Source: a bacterium (GTDB lineage: Bacteria; Hinthialibacterota; Hinthialibacteria; H5-UNCL2). From it: a DNA stretch of 64,000 bases. Shown here one piece after another: positions 45,876 through 54,656 of this stretch. The stretch spans positions 434,001-498,000 of the forward strand of contig JABTUV010000001.1 of assembly GCA_015075175.1 (NCBI GenBank), given 5' to 3'. Below the pieces are notes generated by a model. It was not told where the DNA came from. It ran no database searches and saw only the letters and a program-made list of their open reading frames with translations. The position numbers and the translations under genes were made by a program. The first letter of the stretch is position 1. Each line of letters opens with the position of its first letter.

Positions 45876-47266
45876 ATGGCCAGCGCGCGCGTTCAGGTTC
45901 GCACCGAGATCGAGGCCATCCGGCAGGGGTTGCGTTGTTCCAACCTGGAGGCCGTCTTCGCTACCATCCACCTGGTCCTCTCCCAGGGCATCTTTCTGAC
46001 CAACTACATCCTCGATCTGGGCGGCAGCAACCTGGTGTGCGGCATCGTAGAGGCGCTGCCCTACACGGTGCAATTCACGTATTTCGCCTCGCCGCTCCTG
46101 GTGCGACGGATGCGGAAGCGCAAGCCGGTCGTGGTCTTTTTCGCCGTCGCGCACCGAGCCTCGTGGATTTCCCTGGTAGCGCTCTTGTTCGTCGATTGGC
46201 CCTCCACCGTCAAGCAGACTCTGATGGTCCTCAATCTTCTCCTGGCCAACGCTTGCGCGGTGATCGCGGGCAACGCCTGGTTTTCCTGGATGACCGACCT
46301 CGTTCCGCCCTCCATCCGGGGATCGTACTACGGCCGGCGCAACGTCTATCTGGGCATGACCTCGATGATCACCCTCTTCGTCGGCTCGCAGATTCTGACC
46401 GCCTTCCGTGAAGTCGGCTGGGGAAACTGGGGTTATACGCTGTGCTTCTCGATCGCGATTCTCTCGGCTTTTTATGCGGGCTATTTGCTCAACCGGCAGT
46501 ACGAACCGCCTATCTCCGAGGTTCCCGTGATGACGCCGCGCATGGCCCTGGGCGCCCTCCGGGAGACGCCGCTTCTGCGCGACTTCATCGGGTTTTTCAC
46601 CATCTGGCAGTTCGGCATGGAGTGTCGGCGGCGTTTTTCGGCGTGCAGATGGTGCGGGTGCTGGGCATGTCGCCGGCCATGATGGGCTACCAGTCGCTCC
46701 TGGGCAGTTTTATCGCGCTGTTCGGCAGCCGGATGTGGGGACGGGCCATGGACCGCGTCGGCGACCGCGCGGTGCTCCTGGCGACCGGCGCCATCATCTG
46801 CACCCACGTTTGGGTCTGGATGCTGGCCTGGCCCGGCTTTCTTTGGCCCATCTGGATCGCTACCGTGCTGTCGGGATTCTCCTGGTCGGGCTTCAACCTG
46901 GCCATCTTCGCCTGGCCCCAGCGCATGTGCTCGCGCGAAAACCGCCAGTACACCTATGGACTTCTGGGCTTCATCTCCGGTCCGGCCTTCGTGCTGGGAT
47001 CGCTGTTCGGAGGGTTCCTGACCACCTGGCTGCCGCTCAGCCTTTTTCACATCGGGAGCTTCGAGGTGACCCACTTTCATCTCGTGTTTGCGCTCTCGGC
47101 GCTGGTGCGAACGCTGGCGCTGCTTCTCATCGCCCGCTGGTCGGCGCGCTACGAACTGCGTCCCCGCACCATCCGGCGGTCGTTGGTGGAAGGCGTGCAG
47201 CGCATGGACGTCGGCTACCAGTGGGAGGAACTCAAGCGCGCGCTGGGGCGCATGGTGCGGCGCTAG
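45876..47266 (+). CDS. MFS transporter, split by a one-base deletion
   Basis: About 463-residue twelve-helix protein. The first part (from ATG 45876) ends after FFTIWQFGM. Near 46620 one G is missing, and the second frame continues with VSAAFFGVQMVRVLGMSPAMMG, as expected for an uninterrupted helix. Conserved motifs: SYYGRRNVYLGMTSMI and GRAMDRVGDRAVL (the loop after helix 8). Substrate unknown. The TAG stop is followed at once by tandem family B half-elements (47268-47346). Confidence 0.82.
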
Positions 47267-47267
47267 C

Positions 47268-47346
47268 CGTCATTTCGACCTAGCTGTCATTTCGACTTAG
47301 CTGTCATTTCGACTTAGCTGTCATTTCGACCGCAGGGAGAAATCCG
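47268..47346. repeat. Tandem family B half-elements, 17-bp period
   Basis: Four successive copies of TAGCTGTCATTTCGACT with period 17 bp, the last continuing into CGCAGGGAGAAATC. The first TAG is the stop of the MFS gene. Confidence 0.93.
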
Positions 47347-47390
47347 ACCCAGTGCCGTTTCTCAAAAAGTAGTTGCAGGAAGGCAAAAAC

Positions 47391-47431
47391 CGAGTCCTCG
47401 AGTAGCCGGTACTCCGGCGTATCGAGAGGAC
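47391..47431. repeat. Family G 41-bp palindrome, copy 2
   Basis: Exact copy of 27251-27291, 20 kb away. Confidence 0.95.
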
Positions 47432-47548
47432 GACCGGGTCGCTGCAACTTTGCTTGAAACGACCCTGAGGCCCCGTCGGCGCACTTGCTTCGCAAAGCCC
47501 CGGGACTGTGCTAGGCTGGAGGGCATCCTCGCAATTGGAGGCTGAACC

Positions 47549-48172
47549 ATGGCCAACGGCGGACAACTCAGTGTCAACGGAATCCTGTCGCGTGCCTGGG
47601 GACTCTTCCGCGCCGATTGGGCCGATTATCTCCAGGTCGGCGCGGTAGTCTGGGTCGCCGTGCTGCTGGGCGCGGCTCTGGGACAACTGCACGACTCCTT
47701 CGCGCTCCTGGGAGGGATCCTGATCGTCGGACCGGTGGGCGTGGGCGCCGTTTCCGCCCTCCTGACACACAAGCGCACCGGTCGGTTGGACCACGATCGC
47801 GTGTTCGACGGTTTCCGCATGTATCCCCAGGCCGTCGTCGCCTCCGTGCTGGCGGCCGCCGTCCACCTGCTGGGCCTGTTGGCTTGCGGGGTGGGAATCG
47901 TGCCTGCGCACGGGCTGCTTTTGGTGTTTTTCCCCATCCTCTGCGACCAAAAGGACCCTGCGCGCGCTCTGCGCGGCTCCTGGAACTTCTTCCTGCGCGA
48001 CCCTTGGGCGCTGGTTGTGCTCGCGCTTGTGCTCATGGTCCTTCACGTCGTCGGCGCGCTCGTCTTCACCGTCGGCCTTGTCGCGACCATGCCCTTTGCC
48101 TATCTCGTGTCCATCCTCCTTTACGAGGAGGCGCTGCGGAGCGAGCCGCAGCCCCCCGCGCCCATGCCATGA
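47549..48172 (+). CDS. Multi-helix membrane protein (DUF4013-like)
   Basis: 207 residues. About five or six hydrophobic segments form a pattern common in DUF975/DUF4013-type or glycerophosphodiesterase-membrane-domain proteins (GILSRAWGLFRADWADYLQVG, DPARALRGSWNFFLRDPW). Its stop overlaps the ATG of the phosphoesterase gene (ATGA, 48169-48172), so the two form one unit with mutS2. The function is unknown. Confidence 0.72.
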   Translation: MANGGQLSVNGILSRAWGLFRADWADYLQVGAVVWVAVLLGAALGQLHDSFALLGGILIVGPVGVGAVSALLTHKRTGRLDHDRVFDGFRMYPQAVVASVLAAAVHLLGLLACGVGIVPAHGLLLVFFPILCDQKDPARALRGSWNFFLRDPWALVVLALVLMVLHVVGALVFTVGLVATMPFAYLVSILLYEEALRSEPQPPAPMP

Positions 48173-48918
48173 AGATCGCACTCGTCTCCGACGTTCACGG
48201 CAACCTGGACGCGCTGCTGGCCGTGCTGGAGGACCTGGAGCGGCGCGGCTGCCGGCAGATTTACTGCTGCGGCGACGTGGTGGGCTACGGCGCGGAACCC
48301 AACGAGTGCTGCCGCGTCTTGCGCGCCTACTGGGCGGAGCGCCCGCTGCGTCCCTATCCTGTCGTCCTAGGCAATCACGACGAGGCGGTCGCCATTCTCA
48401 CCGCGACTCCCAACTTCAATCCGCACGCGGCCCGCGCCGCCGACTGGACGCGCCGCCAACTCTCGCCCGATAATTGCGCCTGGCTGGCCTCGCTCCCCTT
48501 TCAGATCTCGCTGGGACCGATGCTCCTGTCCCACGCCACCGCCGCCGAGCCGGGGGAGTGGCGCTACCTGATCGGGGAATACGAGACTGACCGCGATCTG
48601 GCCTGGTTCACGCAGCATCGTCCCGAGCGCTTCTACGCGGTCGGCCACTCGCATTATCCGTTCATCCAATCGCGGGAGGGGCGCCATCAGGATTACGAGA
48701 TGGTGCAGATGGAGGAGGACTTGCGCTACGCGGTGAACGTGGGCAGCGTGGGCCAGCCTCGGGACGGGGATGCGCGCGCCTGTTACGCCGTGTTTGACGA
48801 CGCGGCCATGACACTGCAGCTGGTGCGGGTGGGTTATGACGTGGCGATGGCGCAGCGGCGCATCCGCGCCGCCGGCCTGCCCGCGCTCCTGGCCGAGCGC
48901 CTGGCCGCTGGACGGTGA
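48169..48918 (+). CDS. Calcineurin-like metallophosphoesterase
   Basis: 249-residue cytoplasmic enzyme. Metal-binding motifs: DVHGNLDALLAVL (D-x-H-G-N), GDVVGYGAEP (G-D-x-x-G) and LGNHDEAV (G-N-H-D), then LSHATAAEPGEW and VGHSHYPFIQS (two more His sites). This is the YfcE/MPP-type fold for phosphodiesters. Its start overlaps the upstream membrane protein gene by 4 bases. The mutS2 gene begins 6 bases after its stop. Confidence 0.93.
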   Translation: MKIALVSDVHGNLDALLAVLEDLERRGCRQIYCCGDVVGYGAEPNECCRVLRAYWAERPLRPYPVVLGNHDEAVAILTATPNFNPHAARAADWTRRQLSPDNCAWLASLPFQISLGPMLLSHATAAEPGEWRYLIGEYETDRDLAWFTQHRPERFYAVGHSHYPFIQSREGRHQDYEMVQMEEDLRYAVNVGSVGQPRDGDARACYAVFDDAAMTLQLVRVGYDVAMAQRRIRAAGLPALLAERLAAGR

Positions 48919-48924
48919 GCCGCC

Positions 48925-51312
48925 ATGCAGGAACGCTTCTCCTTGCGCCTCCTGGAATACGACGCGGCGCGCGCACTCCTGGCGCGCTTTCTCGCCTCGC
49001 CGCTGGGCGCCGCCCGTCTGGCCGAAATGGCGCCCAGCCGCGATCCCGAGCGCATCAAAGCCGGCCTCGCCGAAATCCGCGAGTGCCGGCGCGCCCTGGA
49101 TGAACACGGCGCGCCCCCTTTGGACGGCCTTTGCGACCTTTCCGCCATTCTGCGCCACGCCCGCATCCCCCGCGCCATGCTCGCCCCCGAGGACCTCCTC
49201 AAAGTCCGGGCTACCCTGGCCGTCTGCCGCCGCGTCAACGCCTACCTTGCCGGCATTCGCTCGCCCGGAACCCATTTCGCCGATTATCTTCTGGCGATTG
49301 TCCCCTTTCCCGATCTGGAAAAACACCTGGAACGCTGCCTGGACGACGACGGCGCCCTCAAGGACAATGCCAGCCGCGAACTGGCCTCCATCCGCAAGGC
49401 CATCCGGCGCCTGCAGGACGAAATCAACCAGCGCCTCGTCCGCTTGTCCCGCGGAGCCTTGAAGGAGTACCTGCAGGAGGATTACATCACCCAGCGCAAC
49501 GGCCGCTACGTCCTGGCGGTCGCCAGCAAGTGGAAGAACCAGGTCAAGGGCATCGTCCATGACCGCAGCGAGACCGGCGCGACCACCTACATCGAACCCA
49601 TCGGGATCGTCGATCTGGGCAACCAGTTGCAGGACCAACAAGCGGAAGAGGCGCAGGAAACCCGCCGCATTCTCGTGCACCTTACCGCGCAGGTGGCCCG
49701 CGTGGTCGATCCGCTCAGCTGGGCGGTGGAGGCGCTGGCCGATCTGGACTTCGCCCTGGCCAAGGCGCGTTTCGCCGTCGCCTTTCATTGCCGCCCCCCC
49801 GAAATGTCCGAGGACGGACGCCTGCGCCTGGTGCAAGGCCGGCACCCGCTGCTCATGGACATCCTGGGTTGGGACAAGGTCGTGCCCACCAGCCTGGAAT
49901 TGGATCGTGAGCGGCGCGCCGTGGTCATCACCGGCCCCAACACCGGCGGCAAAACGGTCGTGCTGAAGACCGTGGGGCTTCTGTGCCTCCTGTTTCAGTC
50001 GGGCATGGAAATTCCCTGCGACGACGGGACCTTGCTGCCGGTGTTTGACGCCATCCGCGCCGACATCGGCGACGAGCAGAGCCTGGTGCAAAGCCTGTCC
50101 ACGTTTTCCTCTCACATGGGCAACATCCGGCGGATTCTGGAGGAGAGCGACGAGCGGACGCTGGTCCTGTTGGACGAGTTGGGGGCGGGGACGGACCCCA
50201 TCGAGGGCGGGGCGCTGGGCACGGCCATCGTCGAGCACCTGGTGAGTCGCGGCGCCTGCACGCTGGTCACCACGCATCTGCCCGACCTCAAGCTCCTGGC
50301 GCACGCTCATGCGCACGTGGTCAACGCGGCGATGCTCTTTGACGAGGAGACGCTGGCGCCGACCTTTCAACTGCAGATGGGGCGCGCGGGCCGGAGCAAC
50401 GCCTTGTCCATCGCGCAGCGGTTGGGCCTGCCGGAGGAGGTGATCGGAGCCGCGCGAGGCAAGCTGCGCGGGCAGGGCAACGAGGCGGCGCGGCTGCTCA
50501 TGCAGCTGGAGGAGGACGTCTCGTGCGCCGAGCGTGAGCGGCGCGACGCCGAACTGGCGCGCATGTCGGCGGAGCGGCTGCAGCGCGAGACGCTGGCGGA
50601 ACTGCGACGCGCGCAAAAAGAGCGCGCCGAGGCGGGACAGCGCGCCCGCGCGGCCGCCCAGGCCATGCTGGCGGAACTCCGCGACGAGACGAGGCAGCTC
50701 AAGCAGCGCCTCAAGCGCGCCCATGCCACCCTGGATGAGGCCGCCCGCGTGCAATTGGAGTCCCAAGTCGCCGAAACCTCGCACGTCATTGAGGCGGCGG
50801 CCCAACATCCCCAGCTGGCTCCGCTGGAAGAAGAAGAGACGCCCGTGCGCGTCGTGCCGCCGGAGGAGATCGCGCTGGGCGCCCACGTGCGCGTGGAGGG
50901 CTTCTCCGGCGTCGCCCAGGTCCTCGCCGTCGATCCCAAAAAGCAAGAGGTCGCCGTCTCCATCTGCGACATGCATTTGCGCGTGCCCTTCCAGCAGAGT
51001 CTGGGGCTGGTGGAGCCGCCCCAGGAACACGCGCCGCCCGTCGAGTATGAACCGGTCGAGATGGAGTCGCCGTCGCTGGATGTGATCGGCCTCACCGTCG
51101 AAGAGATGCGCCCGAAGGTCGAGCGGTTCCTGGATCACGCTTACCTGGCGCGGCTGCCGCAGGCGTGGATCATTCACGGCCACGGCACCGGCACGCTCAA
51201 GCGCGCCGTGCGCGACCTGTTGGCCGGCCATCCCCTCGTGCAACGCTTCCACAACGGCAGCGAAGTCGAGGGTGGCGCCGGCGTGACGGTGGTGACGTTC
51301 AAGGAGCGGTAG
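48925..51312 (+). CDS. mutS2: Endonuclease MutS2
   Basis: 795-residue DNA-binding ATPase and nuclease that acts on branched recombination intermediates; in some bacteria it rescues collided ribosomes. The N-terminal clamp/lever region is followed by the ATPase with Walker A GPNTGGKT (about 337-344), Walker B LVLLDELGAGTDPIEG and the STFSSHMGNI signature. A long coiled coil follows (about 530-650). The C-terminal Smr nuclease domain (715-795) has the HGHGTGTLKRAVRDLL motif. The usual LDLRG of Smr is LDVIG here, a small deviation. Stop is TAG. Length is normal. Confidence 0.97.
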   Translation: MQERFSLRLLEYDAARALLARFLASPLGAARLAEMAPSRDPERIKAGLAEIRECRRALDEHGAPPLDGLCDLSAILRHARIPRAMLAPEDLLKVRATLAVCRRVNAYLAGIRSPGTHFADYLLAIVPFPDLEKHLERCLDDDGALKDNASRELASIRKAIRRLQDEINQRLVRLSRGALKEYLQEDYITQRNGRYVLAVASKWKNQVKGIVHDRSETGATTYIEPIGIVDLGNQLQDQQAEEAQETRRILVHLTAQVARVVDPLSWAVEALADLDFALAKARFAVAFHCRPPEMSEDGRLRLVQGRHPLLMDILGWDKVVPTSLELDRERRAVVITGPNTGGKTVVLKTVGLLCLLFQSGMEIPCDDGTLLPVFDAIRADIGDEQSLVQSLSTFSSHMGNIRRILEESDERTLVLLDELGAGTDPIEGGALGTAIVEHLVSRGACTLVTTHLPDLKLLAHAHAHVVNAAMLFDEETLAPTFQLQMGRAGRSNALSIAQRLGLPEEVIGAARGKLRGQGNEAARLLMQLEEDVSCAERERRDAELARMSAERLQRETLAELRRAQKERAEAGQRARAAAQAMLAELRDETRQLKQRLKRAHATLDEAARVQLESQVAETSHVIEAAAQHPQLAPLEEEETPVRVVPPEEIALGAHVRVEGFSGVAQVLAVDPKKQEVAVSICDMHLRVPFQQSLGLVEPPQEHAPPVEYEPVEMESPSLDVIGLTVEEMRPKVERFLDHAYLARLPQAWIIHGHGTGTLKRAVRDLLAGHPLVQRFHNGSEVEGGAGVTVVTFKER

Positions 51313-51330
51313 CTCGTCCGGGGCGCCGCC

Positions 51331-51404
51331 CTTTTGTACTCGAAAGGGTGTGCGACGGAACGACGGATTGTGTTTCACTGTGCACCCTTTTGAGTACAAG
51401 AGGG
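51331..51404. repeat. Inverted repeat CTTTTGTACTCGAAAGGGTG
   Basis: Arms CTTTTGTACTCGAAAGGGTG and CACCCTTTTGAGTACAAGAG separated by about 35 bp, directly after mutS2. A related hairpin lies at 16684-16723. Confidence 0.85.
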
Positions 51405-51439
51405 GGCCGTCACATCAATGTCCATCGGAGGCGCTTTGC

Positions 51440-52618
51440 ATGAGAGTTCCGACGTTTGCATTCCTTTTGATCGCAATCCTCGTGTTGCGCGCGGCCGGCG
51501 CGGCCACGGCGCCGGAATCGTGGCGGCCGGCGCTGGCGGCCATCGAGCGGCGCGTGGACGCCGAGTGGAAGAAGTACGGCGTCGGCGGCGTCAGTATCGG
51601 CGTGGTCTCGGGCGACGCGCTCATTTATACGCATTGCATCGGGTATCTGGACGCGGAGAAGTCGAAACCCGCCGCACCGGACACCATCTACCGGCTGGCG
51701 TCGATCACCAAGCAGTTCACGGCGCTGGCGCTGACCATCACCGCCCGCGAGGGCAAGCTGCGCTACAGCGATCCGCTCCTGCGTTACGTGCCGGAGGCGC
51801 GCATGATCGAGGGCCTGCCGGACAACGGCGCGTCCATCACGCTCCTGCAGTTGGCCACGCACACCTCGGGCCTGCCGCGCACGGCGGCCGCTCGGAGCGA
51901 GCGCCGCGGACCGCTGGAGGACTGGATTCCCGCCATGTTGGCGGCGCTCCCCGGCACGCGCATGGCGCATGAACCCGGCGTCCGCTTCGCCTATTCCAAC
52001 ATCGGTTACGCGCTCCTGGGCGCCGCCATCACGCGCGCGGCCGGCGAACCCTTCATCGATATCGTCGAGCGCCGCATCCTGGCCCCGCTCCAAATGCATT
52101 CCTCGGGATTTCATCTGACCGCGCAACAGCGCCGCAGGCTGGCGACGGGTTTTCAACTGCGCGATGATGGACGCACCACCACCATCCCGGGTGTTCCCGA
52201 AACCGACGGGCGCTATCTGATACCCTCCGGCTCTCTGTACAGCACGGTCGAGGACCTGGCGCGGTTCCTTTCCTTTCAACTGGGTTACGGACCGGAGGCG
52301 CCGCTCACGCGCCGGGAGCGGGAGGACCACTACGGTCGCATCTACAGCGGGCGCGGCGATCTCAGTTACGGCTACGGACTAGGCGTGTCCTCGAGTGCGC
52401 GGGGCGGCCTCCTCATCCGCGGGCACACCGGCCTGATCGCCGGCTACACCAGCGCCGCTTTTTTTGCGCCGCGCCATGGCCTGGGGGTGGTCGTGCTGCA
52501 CAACGGCAGCGGCGGCCTGCGTCCGCCGCTTTTGGCCCGCGGCATTCTCGCCGACCTCGCCGCCCTGGTCGAGGCGCAGGAGGAGCGGGCGGCGTTTCGC
52601 GCCGAGGGGATCGATTGA
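51440..52618 (+). CDS. Exported serine hydrolase, beta-lactamase family (class C-like)
   Basis: 392 residues with a signal peptide (MRVPTFAFLLIAILVLRAAG). The active site is the serine-lysine pair SITKQF (S-x-x-K) and YSNIGY (Y-x-N). The HTGLIAGYTS stretch near the end replaces the third K-T-G motif with H-T-G, as in esterases and D-aminopeptidases of this superfamily. It could be an esterase, amidase or DD-peptidase; true beta-lactamase activity is unlikely from this motif. ATG 51440 chosen for the signal peptide, with GGAG upstream. Confidence 0.88.
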   Translation: MRVPTFAFLLIAILVLRAAGAATAPESWRPALAAIERRVDAEWKKYGVGGVSIGVVSGDALIYTHCIGYLDAEKSKPAAPDTIYRLASITKQFTALALTITAREGKLRYSDPLLRYVPEARMIEGLPDNGASITLLQLATHTSGLPRTAAARSERRGPLEDWIPAMLAALPGTRMAHEPGVRFAYSNIGYALLGAAITRAAGEPFIDIVERRILAPLQMHSSGFHLTAQQRRRLATGFQLRDDGRTTTIPGVPETDGRYLIPSGSLYSTVEDLARFLSFQLGYGPEAPLTRREREDHYGRIYSGRGDLSYGYGLGVSSSARGGLLIRGHTGLIAGYTSAAFFAPRHGLGVVVLHNGSGGLRPPLLARGILADLAALVEAQEERAAFRAEGID

Positions 52619-52621
52619 AGT

Positions 52622-52653
52622 CGCCGTCGGTGCGCGGTGCGCACTCTACTCGC
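52622..52653. repeat. Family D element supplying the ABC gene stop
   Basis: GCCGTCGGTGCGCGGTGCGC followed by ACTCTAC. On the minus strand it begins TAGAGTGCGCACCGCGCACC and the TAG is the stop of the ABC exporter at 52646. Confidence 0.88.
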
Positions 52654-54529
52654 CCCCGCCCGACCGGGTGGAGACGGCCTCCTGGTCCTTGTATTGCAGC
52701 TGATAGAGTCGATAGTAGAGTCCGCCCTGGGCCAGCAGCTCCTGGTGCGTTCCCTGCTCGCGCAATTGCCCATGGTGCATGACGAGAATCTTGTCCGCGC
52801 GCTCGATGGTGGAGAGGCGGTGGGCGATGACGATGGAGGTGCGGCCCGTCATCAGCTTGGCCAGGGCGTCCTGAATCAAGCGCTCGGTTTCGGTGTCCAC
52901 GCTGCTGGTCGCCTCGTCCAGCACCAGGATGTCGGGCTGGGTCACCAGCGCGCGGGCGAAGCTGAGGAGTTGCTTTTCGCCCACGGAGAAACCGGCGCCG
53001 CGCTCCCAGGCCTTGGCGAAGTAGCCGGGCGCGATGCGCGCGGCCGCGGCCCGCTCCGGATCGTCGGCCTTGCGCCGCTCAATGAAACGATGCGCGTTCA
53101 CCCGCCGCGCCGCCGCCTCCACTTCGGTTTCGCTGATGCGCTCATCGCCCAGCGTGATGTTGTCATAAACCGTTCCGGAAAAAAGAAACAGGTCCTGTTG
53201 CACCAGCGCGATGCGCCGCCGCAGCGACTCGACGTCCAGCTCGCGCACGTCCACGCCGTCCAGTAGTATCCGTCCCTTCTGCACGTCATAGAAGCGCAGG
53301 AGCAGCGCGATGATGGTGGTCTTACCCGCGCCGGTCGCGCCTACCAGCGCCACCGTCTGCCCCGGCTCGACGGTGAAACTCACGTCCCGAAGCACCCACT
53401 CCGTTTCTCCCTCTCCCTCGGGGAGAGGGTTGGGGTGAGGGGCCTTGTACGCAAACCAGACGTTCTCAAACTCGATCCTCCCTGCCGAGGAAATCCGGAC
53501 GCGCGGCGCCTCCGAGTCCTTAACCTCCGGCTCGGTGTCGAGACGGTGAAACACCCGCTCGCTGCTGGCCATCGCCGCCTGCATGGTGTTGTAACGTTGC
53601 GACAGCATGCGGATGGGCCGGAAAAAGCGTTCGACGAGGGCCACGAAGGCCCCCAGATCTCCCAGCGTCACGTCCCCCGTCCGGCCCGCGATCAGCCAGC
53701 CGCCGTAACATACCGCGATCGCCGTCCCCAAATGCCCGAGAAAATCCACCAGCGGGAAATACGTCGCGTAGCACAGGATGGTCTTCACGTGCGTGCGATA
53801 AAGATCATAGTTCAGCTCGTCATACTTCTTCAGGTTGCGCGCCTGCCGGCAGAAGGCCTGCACGGTCTTGATGCCCGAGATGTTCTCCTGCAGGTAGGCG
53901 GAGATGCGGGCGATCTTGATGCGCGCGTCGCGATACAGTTCGCGCACGAAACGGCGAAAGACGAACGAAACCACGACGAGCAGGGGAACAATCGCCAGCG
54001 TGGCCAGCGCCAGCCGCGGCGAGAGGGCGAACATGCACACCACCGCTCCCACCACGATCACCAGGTCCCGGATACTCGTCACCACTACGGTGGCGAACAT
54101 GTCGGTCAGAATGTCCACGTCGCTGACCACGCGCGTGATCAGCCGCCCCACCGGGTTGCGGTCGAAAAAGCTCATCGAGAGCGACTGCACGTGGTCGAAC
54201 ACCTGCCGCCGCAGGACGTACATGATCTCCTGGCCGATGGCGAACATCTTGACGAAAAGAAAGTAGTTGAGCACGAAGAGCAGCGCCAGCGTGGCCAGGT
54301 AGAGGCAGACCACGCGCACCAGTGCGGGAAGGTCGCCGGGCAGAATGCCGTCGTCGATGATGAGCTTGTTGTACACCGGCAGGAGAATTTCGCCGCCGGC
54401 CGCCAAAAGGCTGAGCACCACGCAGCCGGAGATCACGCGGCGATGCGGAGCGGTGTAGGTCCACAACCGGCGCATCAGCCGCGCGTCGTAGGCTTTGCCC
54501 AGAATTTCGTCCTCGTGGAATTCGCTCAC
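52646..54529 (-). CDS. ABC exporter, fused permease-ATPase (second subunit), repeat-containing
   Basis: 627-residue half transporter with six TM helices (about 25-310) and a C-terminal ATPase. Walker A LVGATGAGKTTI, a Q-loop in LVQQDLFLFS, C-loop FSVGEKQLLSFARAL (not LSGGQ, as in one half of heterodimeric exporters), and LVLDEATSSVD. A family C element (53406-53443) adds PHPNPLPEGEGE in frame between the WFAYKA and WVLRDVSF segments, before Walker A. The GTG at 54529 is the probable start. With the upstream ABC gene it likely makes a heterodimer. Stop is supplied by a family D element. Confidence 0.9.
   Translation of the reverse strand: MSEFHEDEILGKAYDARLMRRLWTYTAPHRRVISGCVVLSLLAAGGEILLPVYNKLIIDDGILPGDLPALVRVVCLYLATLALLFVLNYFLFVKMFAIGQEIMYVLRRQVFDHVQSLSMSFFDRNPVGRLITRVVSDVDILTDMFATVVVTSIRDLVIVVGAVVCMFALSPRLALATLAIVPLLVVVSFVFRRFVRELYRDARIKIARISAYLQENISGIKTVQAFCRQARNLKKYDELNYDLYRTHVKTILCYATYFPLVDFLGHLGTAIAVCYGGWLIAGRTGDVTLGDLGAFVALVERFFRPIRMLSQRYNTMQAAMASSERVFHRLDTEPEVKDSEAPRVRISSAGRIEFENVWFAYKAPHPNPLPEGEGETEWVLRDVSFTVEPGQTVALVGATGAGKTTIIALLLRFYDVQKGRILLDGVDVRELDVESLRRRIALVQQDLFLFSGTVYDNITLGDERISETEVEAAARRVNAHRFIERRKADDPERAAAARIAPGYFAKAWERGAGFSVGEKQLLSFARALVTQPDILVLDEATSSVDTETERLIQDALAKLMTGRTSIVIAHRLSTIERADKILVMHHGQLREQGTHQELLAQGGLYYRLYQLQYKDQEAVSTRSGGGE
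53406..53443. repeat. Family C element inside the ABC exporter gene
   Basis: TCCCTCTCCCTCGGGGAGAG and GTTGGGGTGAGGGG, encoding APHPNPLPEGEGE on the minus strand in frame. Confidence 0.9.
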
Positions 54530-54656
54530 GACTACTCCGCCTCGAACGGAAAAACAGGGTCAGCGCCCATTTTTGCCGGGTGTTCTCTGATCTCCGATAA
54601 TTCGACCTGCAAAAACAGGCGCTGACCCCGTTTTTCGTCCACGATTACTCCGCCTC
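54527..54656. mobile_element. Family A element (copy 4) with flanking direct repeat
   Basis: An 89-bp family A inverted repeat (54548-54636, the most diverged copy; arms GGAAAAACAGGGTCAGCGCC and GGCGCTGACCCCGTTTTTC) lies between two direct repeats: CACGACTACTCCGCCTC (54527-54543) and CACGATTACTCCGCCTC (54640-54656). They match at 16 of 17 positions. The pair has the look of a target-site duplication, so the element probably moved in here, duplicating the junction between the two ABC genes. Confidence 0.8.

Noticed and set aside
48367-51399. Very long open frame antisense to mutS2 (about 1000 codons)
   Set aside because: It is the high-GC shadow of mutS2: no family resemblance, and the opposite strand encodes a complete conserved protein.
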